DNA from: Firmicutes bacterium UBA6806
GTDB lineage: Bacteria; Bacillota; Clostridia; Peptostreptococcales; Acidaminobacteraceae
Assembly (NCBI GenBank): GCA_002452745.1
Contig: DKFC01000006.1
Location: 1 to 64,000, forward strand
Reading direction: 5' to 3'
DNA: 64,000 nt
Shown here: piece by piece, positions 43,897 to 52,108 of the stretch
Layout: every line of letters starts with the position of its first letter
How positions within the stretch are numbered: position 1 is the stretch's first letter
Position numbers and translations under genes: made by a program
Notes under the pieces: generated by a model
Told to the model about the DNA's origin: nothing
The model's database searches: none
The model's input: the letters and a program-made list of their open reading frames with translations, nothing else

Positions 43897-44487
43897 CTAC
43901 TGAATTTGAACGATGCCTGAAAAACCGAGAAAAGCAAGGGCCATAATCCCAGTGATGATGAGGGTGATTCCAGGGCCTTCTAATCCATTTGGCAATTTGG
44001 CGTTTCTTATTTTCTTGCGGATACCTGCCATTGCCACAATTGCAAGTGTCCATCCAAGTCCAGAGCCAATTCCAAAGGCAAAAGACTGGAACAAGTCGTA
44101 CTGACGAATAGTCATAAAGAGTGAAACCCCTAAAATTGCACAGTTAACGGTGATGAGGGGGAGGAAAATCCCCAAAGAGTAATAGAGGGTTTCAAAATAT
44201 CTTTCGATAATCATTTCAACCAGTTGAACAAAAGCAGCTATGACGATGATAAAGACGATGAATCTAAGGTATTCAAGGCCAAGCGGCAAGAGAACATAGT
44301 TGTAGATGAAGTAGTTGAGTACCGTGGTACAAGCAAGTACAAAAGTGACTGCCTGACCTAAACTCAGCGACGTTTTAATCTCATTCGAGACAGCTATAAA
44401 AGAGCACATTCCCAAAAAATTCGAGAGAATCATATTGTTTGTAAAGATTGAAGCGAAAAATATGATAAAGGGATTAATTTCGATCAT
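43897..44487 (-). CDS. nqrE: NqrE/RnfA family membrane subunit
   Basis: A 196-residue protein with six membrane helices. Cys28 (LGMCSF) and Cys116 (TVNCAILG) are the conserved pair that, with the pair in the sister subunit, hold an intramembrane [2Fe-2S] cluster in Nqr and Rnf. It overlaps the NqrD-like gene by four bases. NqrE and RnfA are homologous; the NqrF partner and order favour the Nqr name. Confidence 0.93.
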   Translation of the reverse strand: MIEINPFIIFFASIFTNNMILSNFLGMCSFIAVSNEIKTSLSLGQAVTFVLACTTVLNYFIYNYVLLPLGLEYLRFIVFIIVIAAFVQLVEMIIERYFETLYYSLGIFLPLITVNCAILGVSLFMTIRQYDLFQSFAFGIGSGLGWTLAIVAMAGIRKKIRNAKLPNGLEGPGITLIITGIMALAFLGFSGIVQIQ

Positions 44488-45101
44488 GCTTTAGCACCAC
44501 CTTTCTCATCATTGTTTGGGAAGACATTGCGTGTGATCCAAATGACGATTCCAAGCATAAAGAATGCGCCTGGAGGCATAATCATCAGTGTCCAATTTAC
44601 CCATCCTTCTCCTAGAACTTGTATTCCAAATAAGGAACCAAAACCGAGGAGCTCTCTAAAGAATGCGATAAATAGCAGTACAACCGTATAGCCCATCCCC
44701 ATGGTCAAACCATCAAAGAAGGAAATAAGCGGTTTGTTCTTTTGAGCAAATGCCTCGCAGCGGCCCATGATGATACAATTTGTAATAATCAAGCCAACGT
44801 AAGGGCCTAATGCTTTGGACATGGAAGGCCAATAGGCTTTTAAAAAGATATCGAGAATGATAACATAGGCTGAAATAATCAGCGTTTGAACCATCATCCG
44901 AATGTGCTTCGGTGTATAATTTCGAAGGAGAGATACTGTAAAACTTGAAAAACCAGTTACAAACATCAGTCCGACTCCCATGACAAAGGAGTTGAGAAGA
45001 AGATTTGTAACCGCCAGTGAGGAACAGATACCCAGTATTTGTCTAAAAACGGGATTGTCCTTAATCATGCCCTCTCTAAAGACGCGCTTTAATTCATTCA
45101 T
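44484..45101 (-). CDS. nqrD: NqrD/RnfE family membrane subunit
   Basis: A 205-residue protein with six membrane helices and the conserved cysteines Cys26 (LGICSSLAVTN) and Cys109 (ITNCIIMGRCEAF). It is the inverted sister of the NqrE-like subunit, and together they form the membrane iron-sulfur site. It overlaps both neighbours by a few bases, so stoichiometry is probably set by coupled translation. RnfE is the alternative name. Confidence 0.93.
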   Translation of the reverse strand: MNELKRVFREGMIKDNPVFRQILGICSSLAVTNLLLNSFVMGVGLMFVTGFSSFTVSLLRNYTPKHIRMMVQTLIISAYVIILDIFLKAYWPSMSKALGPYVGLIITNCIIMGRCEAFAQKNKPLISFFDGLTMGMGYTVVLLFIAFFRELLGFGSLFGIQVLGEGWVNWTLMIMPPGAFFMLGIVIWITRNVFPNNDEKGGAKA

Positions 45102-45693
45102 TCACCATCACCTCCTGATCTATTTTTTCAATGAAGCTATTAATCATATCGCGAACTGAATTTGAAGTTAGAGTCGCACCTGTAACCGCATCCACATTGC
45201 CGCCTTCAGCTGGTTTGAAAATAACAGGTGATGGTGTGTTTACATCCATATCCCTGAATTGTTCCTTAAACCAATCTTCGTCAATTCTGCCACCGAGACC
45301 AGGTGTTTCAGAATGTGAGATGAAATCCACACCTAGGATTTTATCGAATTTAGGTGCTAGTGCAATATTCCCGGTGATGGTTCCCCAAAGGCCTTTTCCT
45401 GAGAATTCAAAGGCGTATCCTTTGATTTCACCATCTGTTTTGTAGACGTAATAGGTTTTTGAATCTTCTGTCTCAGTGGTTATAAATTGATTGAAGGTGC
45501 TGCTGACAGATTCGTCAGAGTCTTCATGTGCCACATCAAAAACGTAGAGGATGGAACGCTGAATTCTCAGTTCTTCCTGTTCTCTAATCAAGTCGATGGA
45601 ACTGGCGTTGATGAAAGCCAGAACAAATGTGAAAACAGCAGTCAATAAAATCATAAACAAAACAGGATAGAGTATTTTTTTCTTTCTGGCCAT
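45094..45693 (-). CDS. nqrC: NqrC/RnfG family FMN-binding subunit
   Basis: A 199-residue protein with one N-terminal membrane helix (9-29) and an extracytoplasmic FMN-binding domain. The covalent flavin site is VTGATLTS, with Thr174 as the expected acceptor for ApbE-mediated flavinylation. No apbE gene is in the window. The size is nearer RnfG than the larger NqrC of proteobacteria. It overlaps both neighbours. Confidence 0.93.
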   Translation of the reverse strand: MARKKKILYPVLFMILLTAVFTFVLAFINASSIDLIREQEELRIQRSILYVFDVAHEDSDESVSSTFNQFITTETEDSKTYYVYKTDGEIKGYAFEFSGKGLWGTITGNIALAPKFDKILGVDFISHSETPGLGGRIDEDWFKEQFRDMDVNTPSPVIFKPAEGGNVDAVTGATLTSNSVRDMINSFIEKIDQEVMVNE

Positions 45694-46688
45694 TATTTTC
45701 CCTCCTTTGCAGGAAGTTTTTTGCGAGCTTTTAGTGAATTTACAGCCTCATCAATGATTGGTGCAAATGTGTTGCCTATAAGGATTGCAAACATGATGCC
45801 CCCTGCAAAAAGGGCGAATCCTCGAATGATAACAGTGATAAAGCCAATCATCAACCCGTAGACGATTCTGCCTTGTGGGGTTTTAGGTGAAGAAATTGGG
45901 TCAGTTGCCATGAAGACAGCGCCAAACAGGATACCACCAGCCAAAAGACCATAAAGTGGGTTTGGCACTTGGCTGAATCCCGCAAAGTAAAAGGCTGAAT
46001 CCATAATCAAAAATCCGGCAATGACACTGAAAATGGTTTCTTTTGCAGCTGTTTTTGTGTAGATGAGGTAGATGCCCATTAAGATGATTAACAGGGCACT
46101 GGTTTCGCCGATGGAACCGGCAATATTCCCAAAGAGCACGTCCTTTATTGGGAAGGTTTCGCCAGTGGCCCTGTATATGAGCATTGGTGTCGCTTGTGTA
46201 ACGGCGTCAATCGGCTCTCCCAAATAGGCTCCAAATCCACCGAGAACACCGCCAACAGGTTTGGTCCATTCTACAGTCATGAACTTTGGAAAGTTGACAT
46301 ATATAAACGCCCTGCCAACCAAAGCCGGGTTAAAAGGGTTTTTGCCAAATCCGCCAAAGACCATTTTACCAAATAAAACACCAAAGATAATACCGATAAT
46401 TGCAACCCAATAGGGTGTTTGAGGCGGTAAAGTCAACGTAAAGAGAATTGCAGTGACGATAACCGCTTCTGTAATTTTTTTTGTTGTCTTTCGTACGAAA
46501 ATCCATTCGGTTAGACATGCAAACAAAATGACAGTTAAAAGCAATAGCAAGACTCTTAATCCAAAAAAATAAGTCCCCGCCAAAACGATGGGAATCAGCG
46601 AATAGATAACTTTTCTCATCATTGCCTGCTTCATGAAGTTGATATTCTTAAATGATAGGTTCAATGGTTTCCCTCCTTTTGAGTTCAT
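45693..46688 (-). CDS. nqrB: NqrB/RnfD family membrane subunit
   Basis: About 331 residues with eight to ten membrane helices. The covalent FMN site is AVTQATPM, with Thr167 as acceptor (a Gln replaces the usual Gly of the motif). The family core FGKNPFNPALVGRAF (114-128) is clear. I chose the ATG after AGGAGG; the longer frame upstream lies in AT-rich intergenic DNA. It is the first gene of a five-gene unit; no nqrA, rnfC or rnfB accompanies it. RnfD is the alternative label. Confidence 0.9.
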   Translation of the reverse strand: MNSKGGKPLNLSFKNINFMKQAMMRKVIYSLIPIVLAGTYFFGLRVLLLLLTVILFACLTEWIFVRKTTKKITEAVIVTAILFTLTLPPQTPYWVAIIGIIFGVLFGKMVFGGFGKNPFNPALVGRAFIYVNFPKFMTVEWTKPVGGVLGGFGAYLGEPIDAVTQATPMLIYRATGETFPIKDVLFGNIAGSIGETSALLIILMGIYLIYTKTAAKETIFSVIAGFLIMDSAFYFAGFSQVPNPLYGLLAGGILFGAVFMATDPISSPKTPQGRIVYGLMIGFITVIIRGFALFAGGIMFAILIGNTFAPIIDEAVNSLKARKKLPAKEGK

Positions 46689-46891
46689 AAGAATTTCCTC
46701 CTTTAATATATATCCAAATGTTATTGAGATATATCTATTTTTTTTGACTTTATATAGAATTTTTTTTATTGTATACTGGAAGAGCAGGGAAATCCTAATT
46801 TTTAAGCTGTCTAGCTTATTGATTATTGAGCAATATAATTTAAAATCCTGAGCATTTATGAGCATGGATTATTGAAGAGGAGGCAATCGTT

Positions 46892-47674
46892 ATGAGAATG
46901 GCAATTGTTGGTGCAGGAACAGGTGGAACAAAGCTGATTGATTTATTCAGCAAAATGAGAGAGGTGGACATCAGATGCGTTGTTGACCGCAACGGTCAAG
47001 CGGGTGGCATGTCGCTTGCCAAGAGCCTGGGAATTAGAACCATAGCAGATATCGGCAACATACCAGATGAGGTAGATATTATTATAGAGGCGACTGGAAA
47101 CACCAGAGTACTTGAAGTGCTCTTAGAGACTTATGGCGGAAGAAAGCGCATCATTCAATCGGATGTGGCAGCACTTTTAATTTCTGTGGTGGATCAGCAA
47201 GTGGATATAACAAACAGATTGAATTATCAATTGGAACAGATTGCAGATATCAGTGAGAAGCTGCATAAAGGCATGAACTACTTTGTATCAGTCACTAAGG
47301 ATTTACTGGATATCAATCAGCAACTTGTAAGCGCTTCTGAGGAATCTAAGAAGTTTATACTTCAAACAGACGAAATGACCAGAGCTGTCAATAAGATTAC
47401 GCAACAAATTAAAATTTTGGGATTAAATGCCAACATAGAAGCGGCGAGAGCTGGAGAGCACGGAAAGGGTTTTTCAGTAGTGGCAACGGAAGTTCAGAAG
47501 ATGTCGGATACCACCAGTGAATTTGCGAGCCAAATTTCTGGATTGCTTCAATCCCTTGGAAAAGAAAATGAGCGAATTGCTGAGGAGGTCTCAAAGTTGG
47601 ATTATATCGCATCTGAGCAGGAAAAGACAACAGATGGGATGAAGGAAATTGTAAATACGCTGAAATCCATCTAA
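46892..47674 (+). CDS. Soluble chemoreceptor with N-terminal NAD(P)-binding Rossmann domain
   Basis: A 260-residue fusion. Residues 1-105 are a Rossmann domain with GAGTGG (7-12), an acidic residue at the end of the second strand (VVDRN, Asp32) that favours NAD, and IIEATGNTRV typical of homoserine/aspartate-dehydrogenase-like folds. Residues 115-260 are a short methyl-accepting chemotaxis signalling hairpin with the CheA/CheW contact tip LGLNANIEAARAGEHGKGFS and VVATEVQKMSD. No membrane segment and no obvious methylation helices. It is divergent from the nqr-like operon, with AGGAGG before the ATG. Sensing of NAD(H) or redox state is inferred. Confidence 0.87.
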   Translation: MRMAIVGAGTGGTKLIDLFSKMREVDIRCVVDRNGQAGGMSLAKSLGIRTIADIGNIPDEVDIIIEATGNTRVLEVLLETYGGRKRIIQSDVAALLISVVDQQVDITNRLNYQLEQIADISEKLHKGMNYFVSVTKDLLDINQQLVSASEESKKFILQTDEMTRAVNKITQQIKILGLNANIEAARAGEHGKGFSVVATEVQKMSDTTSEFASQISGLLQSLGKENERIAEEVSKLDYIASEQEKTTDGMKEIVNTLKSI

Positions 47675-47712
47675 TGCTCAAGGATGATAAGTTAATTAAA
47701 GAGAGGTAATTC

Positions 47713-48921
47713 ATGAAATATAGAACTGTTCTGAGGAGCGGTGAAAAAGTTTCTGTTTTGGGCTATGGTGGGATGAGATTTCCTGTGAAAGCAGGTATCA
47801 TTGATGAGGAAAAGGCAAAAGCGCAATTGAGAAGTGCCATTGATAGAGGTGTCAATTATATTGACACCGCTTATTTTTATCACGGTGGTCAAAGCGAATC
47901 CTTTATTGGACGGGCTTTGAAGGATGGTTACAGAGAGAGGGTAAACCTTGCAACCAAAATGCCGCCTTGGTCTGTTCATAAAGAGTCTGATCTGGAATTG
48001 ATCTTTGAGGACCAGCGAAGAAAATTGATGGTGGACGACATAGATTTTTACCTTTTACATGCAGTCAATCGAGAAAGCTGGGAGAAGTTTCAAGCGGTGA
48101 ATGCACTGGATTTTCTGACTGGTTTGAAGGCATCGGGTAAAATTCGCCATGTTGGCTTTTCTTTTCACGGAGATAGAGCGCTTTTCAAGGAAGTTATTGA
48201 CGCATACCCCTGGGACTTTTGTCAAATTCAGTACAATATTTTAGACGATATGAACCAAGCTGGAACAGAAGGACTGAAATATGCAGCTTCTAAAGAAATC
48301 GCCGTATTTGTTATGGAACCCCTTAGAGGTGGCAATCTCGTCAGAAAAATACCTCAGGAAGTCTTGAAGATTTATGATGACATGATGCCTCATCGCAAGC
48401 CTGTGGAATGGGCTTTACAGTGGATTTGGAATCAGCCTGAAGTGACCATGATCTTATCGGGTATGACTGAAGATGAACATTTGGATGAAAACATTTTGTA
48501 TGCAGATAGATCGGGAGTTGACAGTCTATCTGAGATGCATCTAGAGGCACTGCACAGAGTCAAGGAGACTTATCAAAGCCTTCTCAAAGTACCGTGCACA
48601 GGGTGTCAGTACTGTATGCCATGTCCTTTTGGCGTGGATATTCCAAGATGTTTTGATCTCTACAATTCGATTTTTCTCTTGAATCAGAAGAATATGAAGG
48701 GATTCTATTGGCTTCAGCTGGGTGGGGCAAATGGTGCGCCATCTTATGCATCACTCTGCAAAGAGTGCGGAAAATGTGTCAAACTATGCCCTCAGGGAAT
48801 TGCAATTCCTGAGGAACTCAGGATAGTGAGGGATTATATGGAGACGCCGCTTATGAAACCCGCCATTGCCGGCAGTAAGTTGATTTTGGGAATTCAGAAA
48901 AAGTTTGCACGGAGAAAGTAA
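47713..48921 (+). CDS. Aldo/keto reductase with C-terminal ferredoxin domain
   Basis: A 402-residue protein. Residues 1-280 form an aldo/keto reductase barrel (GYGGMRFP, DTAYFYHGGQSE with the catalytic Asp and Tyr, ATKMP lysine, LLHAV histidine). The C-terminal part has CTGCQYCMPCPFGVDIP and CKECGKCVKLCPQG, the cysteine sets of a [4Fe-4S] ferredoxin module. Such fusions are common in clostridia; the substrate is unknown. It follows the chemoreceptor fusion by 38 bases and may share its transcript. Confidence 0.92.
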   Translation: MKYRTVLRSGEKVSVLGYGGMRFPVKAGIIDEEKAKAQLRSAIDRGVNYIDTAYFYHGGQSESFIGRALKDGYRERVNLATKMPPWSVHKESDLELIFEDQRRKLMVDDIDFYLLHAVNRESWEKFQAVNALDFLTGLKASGKIRHVGFSFHGDRALFKEVIDAYPWDFCQIQYNILDDMNQAGTEGLKYAASKEIAVFVMEPLRGGNLVRKIPQEVLKIYDDMMPHRKPVEWALQWIWNQPEVTMILSGMTEDEHLDENILYADRSGVDSLSEMHLEALHRVKETYQSLLKVPCTGCQYCMPCPFGVDIPRCFDLYNSIFLLNQKNMKGFYWLQLGGANGAPSYASLCKECGKCVKLCPQGIAIPEELRIVRDYMETPLMKPAIAGSKLILGIQKKFARRK

Positions 48922-49033
48922 AGAGAATAAATAAAATCAAAGATGATGAATGAAGGATAGTCTGGGTATATATGTCACAAATTAACTCAGAAGCCTGAGA
49001 AAATAGTTAAATTTAATTTAGAGGTGAAATGAT

Positions 49034-49966
49034 TTGAAGAACAGACTTTTGCTGAGTCGCGAAGCCATGCTTTTGGATTCACCACTCTACATTGCAAAGA
49101 GTTTTCTAAGTGTTTTGACAGCGTATTTGCTATTTTCCAGACACTCAATTATTGGCAAGGACATGATTTCGGTCTTATTTGGAATGATGCTGACTTTAGA
49201 GCCCATCATGATTTCAGGACTCAGAAGCGGGATCTCTCAGATAAAGGCATCATGGGTTGGCGGCGTTACAACTGCGTTGATTGTTTCAGTATTTGGCATC
49301 AATTGGTTGACGATTCCGCTTGCGGTGTCGGTGACGATTTACATTTCACTGATTGACAATTACAGAGAAGTCTCGCCAGTGGCTATTTTCACAGCGATTT
49401 ATATGACTCAGTATGTTCAGTATAATGATTTTGGAATGCCAAGCGTTCTTTTGACGCTGAGACTCCGGTTGCTAGCTCTGGGTGCAGGGATTATAATTGC
49501 CATTTTTTACAATTATCTATTTTCGAAGTTCTTTTATAAGAAGATGGTTCACAAGCGCATTGTCTATGTTCTTGAAAAACTTTTAGGATTTATTGAAGGG
49601 TACGAAACTGCTGAAACGCAGGTGGACTACATAAAACTCAAAGAGGATGCCATGTCTCTTTTGAAAGAGTCCGACTATATATTTAACGATTTTCAGGATT
49701 TGAGTGTACAGACTCAGATTTCAAGACAAGCGGCAATTGTAACAGAACTTAAGAACATGACACTTTATTTTCTGGATGCAGTGCTTTACGCAAGTATGCC
49801 TCAAAATAGCAAGATTTCACTGAAAGGCGTAGCTGGGGAACTAAAAAAAGCAAGTGATAAATTGATTCGTCCTTCGGAGAGTGATACTATAGAAATTAGA
49901 GAAGCTCAAGAAGAGGATCATTATTATGTCAAGGCACTTTTAAAGAGCGTGCAGAAAATTGTATGA
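49034..49966 (+). CDS. FUSC/aromatic acid exporter family membrane protein
   Basis: A 310-residue protein with about six membrane helices in the first 175 residues (FGMMLTLEPIMISGLRSGISQ is typical of the FUSC/ArAE group) and a cytosolic helical tail. Relatives export aromatic acids or are uncharacterised. Start TTG, seven bases after GAGGTGAA; an ATG five bases earlier is immediately out of frame with a stop. The next gene is a bacteriohemerythrin, with close spacing. Confidence 0.78.
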   Translation: MKNRLLLSREAMLLDSPLYIAKSFLSVLTAYLLFSRHSIIGKDMISVLFGMMLTLEPIMISGLRSGISQIKASWVGGVTTALIVSVFGINWLTIPLAVSVTIYISLIDNYREVSPVAIFTAIYMTQYVQYNDFGMPSVLLTLRLRLLALGAGIIIAIFYNYLFSKFFYKKMVHKRIVYVLEKLLGFIEGYETAETQVDYIKLKEDAMSLLKESDYIFNDFQDLSVQTQISRQAAIVTELKNMTLYFLDAVLYASMPQNSKISLKGVAGELKKASDKLIRPSESDTIEIREAQEEDHYYVKALLKSVQKIV

Positions 49967-49990
49967 GGTGAGACGAGGAGGTATGATTAA

Positions 49991-50395
49991 ATGCAATGGG
50001 ATGAGAGTTTATCTGTACAAAATGAAAAGATCGACAGTCAGCATAGGCAGCTTTTTAGTCTGGCGACACAGTTAGAAGATTTGTTTGAAACCTATTCAGA
50101 ATCAAATTATGATTACGATGAAATTATCAGGATTATTGTAAAACTGCACCTTTATACCATATATCACTTTGAAACTGAGGAGAAGATTTTAGAAGATGCT
50201 GGGTACCCAGGACTGATTCTGCATAAAAAAGAGCATCAACGATTTGTTCAGTTTCTTGAAAACATCAAACCAGATGAAATTGACAAGGATCAGTATCAGA
50301 CACTTTTAGACTTGCTGGCATTTGTCGTCAACTGGATAATGTCACATGTAAAGGGAACAGATTCAGCTTATGTTCCATTTATAACTGAGGAATAG
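49991..50395 (+). CDS. Bacteriohemerythrin
   Basis: A 134-residue four-helix protein with a complete diiron site: His18, His59, Glu63, His78, His82, His119 and Asp124, in the motifs DSQHRQL, HFETEE, HKKEH and HVKGTD. Hemerythrins bind oxygen and in anaerobes are thought to buffer or deliver it. AGGAGG lies just upstream. The gene sits between a FUSC protein and a YesL-like protein in one probable transcript. Confidence 0.95.
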   Translation: MQWDESLSVQNEKIDSQHRQLFSLATQLEDLFETYSESNYDYDEIIRIIVKLHLYTIYHFETEEKILEDAGYPGLILHKKEHQRFVQFLENIKPDEIDKDQYQTLLDLLAFVVNWIMSHVKGTDSAYVPFITEE

Positions 50396-50416
50396 AAGTC
50401 GCAGGAGATAGATAAT

Positions 50417-51073
50417 ATGCATTTTTTTGACATTGACAGCCCTGTTATACGCTTTATGACAGTTGTCTATGAACTGATACTATTGAACATTTATTTCTTG
50501 GCAACTTGTGTCTTGACGCTTGGGGTTGGAACTGGCGCAGGGATGACTGCCATGATTTATGCCATCTATCATGGACTGAGGAGAGAAGAGGGAGGCCTCA
50601 GAAAACTCTACTTTAAAAGTCTTAAGATGAATTTTAAGCAGGTGACTCCAATATGGATTTTAATGATGTTCATAGCGGGTGTGGCTGTTTTCAATATCTT
50701 AAATGTAGGCATCGTCAGAGAACTGGGCTTTGCCCTTATCGCATTTCAATATGTAGTTCTGTATGAGGTCTTTGTTATCTCTATCTATCTATTCTGTATT
50801 CACGCCAAGTTGCAAATGACAAATTTAGACGCTGTCAAGAGTGCTTTTATCATGTCACATAAGCATTTGGTTTTGACGTTATTGCTAATTGCATTTTTTG
50901 TCATTGAGACTATTGGCAGTTACATGATTTCGGGACTTTACTTGATTTTGACTTTCAGTCTGTGGGCGTATGTGCTGGAGAGAGTTGTCCTTGAAGGCGT
51001 CATCATCAAAAAATATGTCAGTGAAGACGTTCGAGAGAGTCTTTCTATTGAACCGTTTAAGGAGATGAAATAA
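50417..51073 (+). CDS. DUF624/YesL family membrane protein
   Basis: A 218-residue membrane protein with five or six helices; the N-terminal MHFFDIDSPVIRFMTVVYELILLN (split) and the LTLGVGTGAGMTAM segment match the YesL/DUF624 family, often near sugar-uptake genes but of unknown role. AGGAGA precedes the ATG. A clear terminator follows 7 bases after the stop. Confidence 0.85.
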   Translation: MHFFDIDSPVIRFMTVVYELILLNIYFLATCVLTLGVGTGAGMTAMIYAIYHGLRREEGGLRKLYFKSLKMNFKQVTPIWILMMFIAGVAVFNILNVGIVRELGFALIAFQYVVLYEVFVISIYLFCIHAKLQMTNLDAVKSAFIMSHKHLVLTLLLIAFFVIETIGSYMISGLYLILTFSLWAYVLERVVLEGVIIKKYVSEDVRESLSIEPFKEMK

Positions 51074-51079
51074 CAAGTA

Positions 51080-51117
51080 ATTGGGCATTGCGCAACTGTG
51101 TGATGCCCAATGTTTTT
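51080..51117 (+). terminator. Terminator after YesL-like gene
   Basis: ATTGGGCAT (51080-51088) pairs with ATGCCCAAT (51103-51111), followed by GTTTTT. Confidence 0.9.
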
Positions 51118-51224
51118 ATGCATCTTAAGAGTCTTGCAGAAAACGATATATGCATACAGCAAGAGGAGGCGTGTCTAAACGTCATAGAACCATCTAAGGG
51201 CGTTATGATTAAAAAGGTTTTAAA

Positions 51225-52001
51225 TCATTTGATAATTTCGGCGATTGCAAAGATTTCTCTGGAGACTTTGTCGGAGAAGGCAGACCATCGCAGGTTGATG
51301 TATTGACTTTCGTGATTGATATATCTGTTGGTAAATAAGTAAAGGTCATACCCCTTCAGCAATACATTAAAGTACTTAAGGGTCTTGTTGTGATCTTCTG
51401 GATGCACAAAATCTAAAAAAGGTTTTGATCTCAGAGCTTCGATTGACCATCCAAGTTGTTCTGTCCAAGCATCATTGAGTTCTTTGAAGTAACCGTCAAA
51501 GGTGCAGACGCACAGTGGCGTTTCAGAGCTTTTAAACAGAGATAAATCTTCATGATTTTTTAATTTGAGCATCGTTCTGATTTTTAGGTTATTTGAGTTG
51601 AAGCAGATTTTTTTATGGGGGACGTTGGAAACGGGAAAGACTTTAATATCTTCCATGATCTCAAGCATAAATTGTTCATTGCCTATTTGGAAACAAATTA
51701 GATTCACAGTACAGAGGATGGCATTCCCGTGAGCATCGTTGTGAATCCACTTGTAGTTGTGTTTTTCGTTGCGATTGACCTCGTCTATGTACTGAATTAA
51801 TAGGGATTCTGAAGAGACATCGCCTTCTTGGAATTGCGGTGACAAATCCAGAACAGTCTGCCCAATTAGAATCTGCTTGTCCAGTGAAAAAAGCTCTGCA
51901 GCAAGAGAATTGATGGCAACGACCCTAAGTCCATCCAAAATTAAGAGCGGTTTATCCAGTTTGGTAAAAAAGTGAATGACCTCGTCAATTTTTTTAAACA
52001 T
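51225..52001 (-). CDS. PAS domain protein without output domain
   Basis: About 258 residues. A first PAS domain spans about 5-120 (PLLILDGLRVVAINSLAAELF), and a second about 160-255 (LCVCTFDGYFKELNDAWTEQLGWS, then HPEDH). No kinase, GGDEF, EAL or HTH domain follows, so it may act through a partner. The ATG at 52001 follows GGAG. It is divergent from an AlbA_2 gene and convergent with the YesL gene. Confidence 0.8.
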   Translation of the reverse strand: MFKKIDEVIHFFTKLDKPLLILDGLRVVAINSLAAELFSLDKQILIGQTVLDLSPQFQEGDVSSESLLIQYIDEVNRNEKHNYKWIHNDAHGNAILCTVNLICFQIGNEQFMLEIMEDIKVFPVSNVPHKKICFNSNNLKIRTMLKLKNHEDLSLFKSSETPLCVCTFDGYFKELNDAWTEQLGWSIEALRSKPFLDFVHPEDHNKTLKYFNVLLKGYDLYLFTNRYINHESQYINLRWSAFSDKVSREIFAIAEIIK

Positions 52002-52108
52002 TAGCAACTCCAATCTAATTCCCATATGTGTACGCCGGTTTTATGGAGTAAATAATACCCATTTTTATCTGTATCAATCTATTATTATGGACAAAACGTG
52101 GAGGCAAT

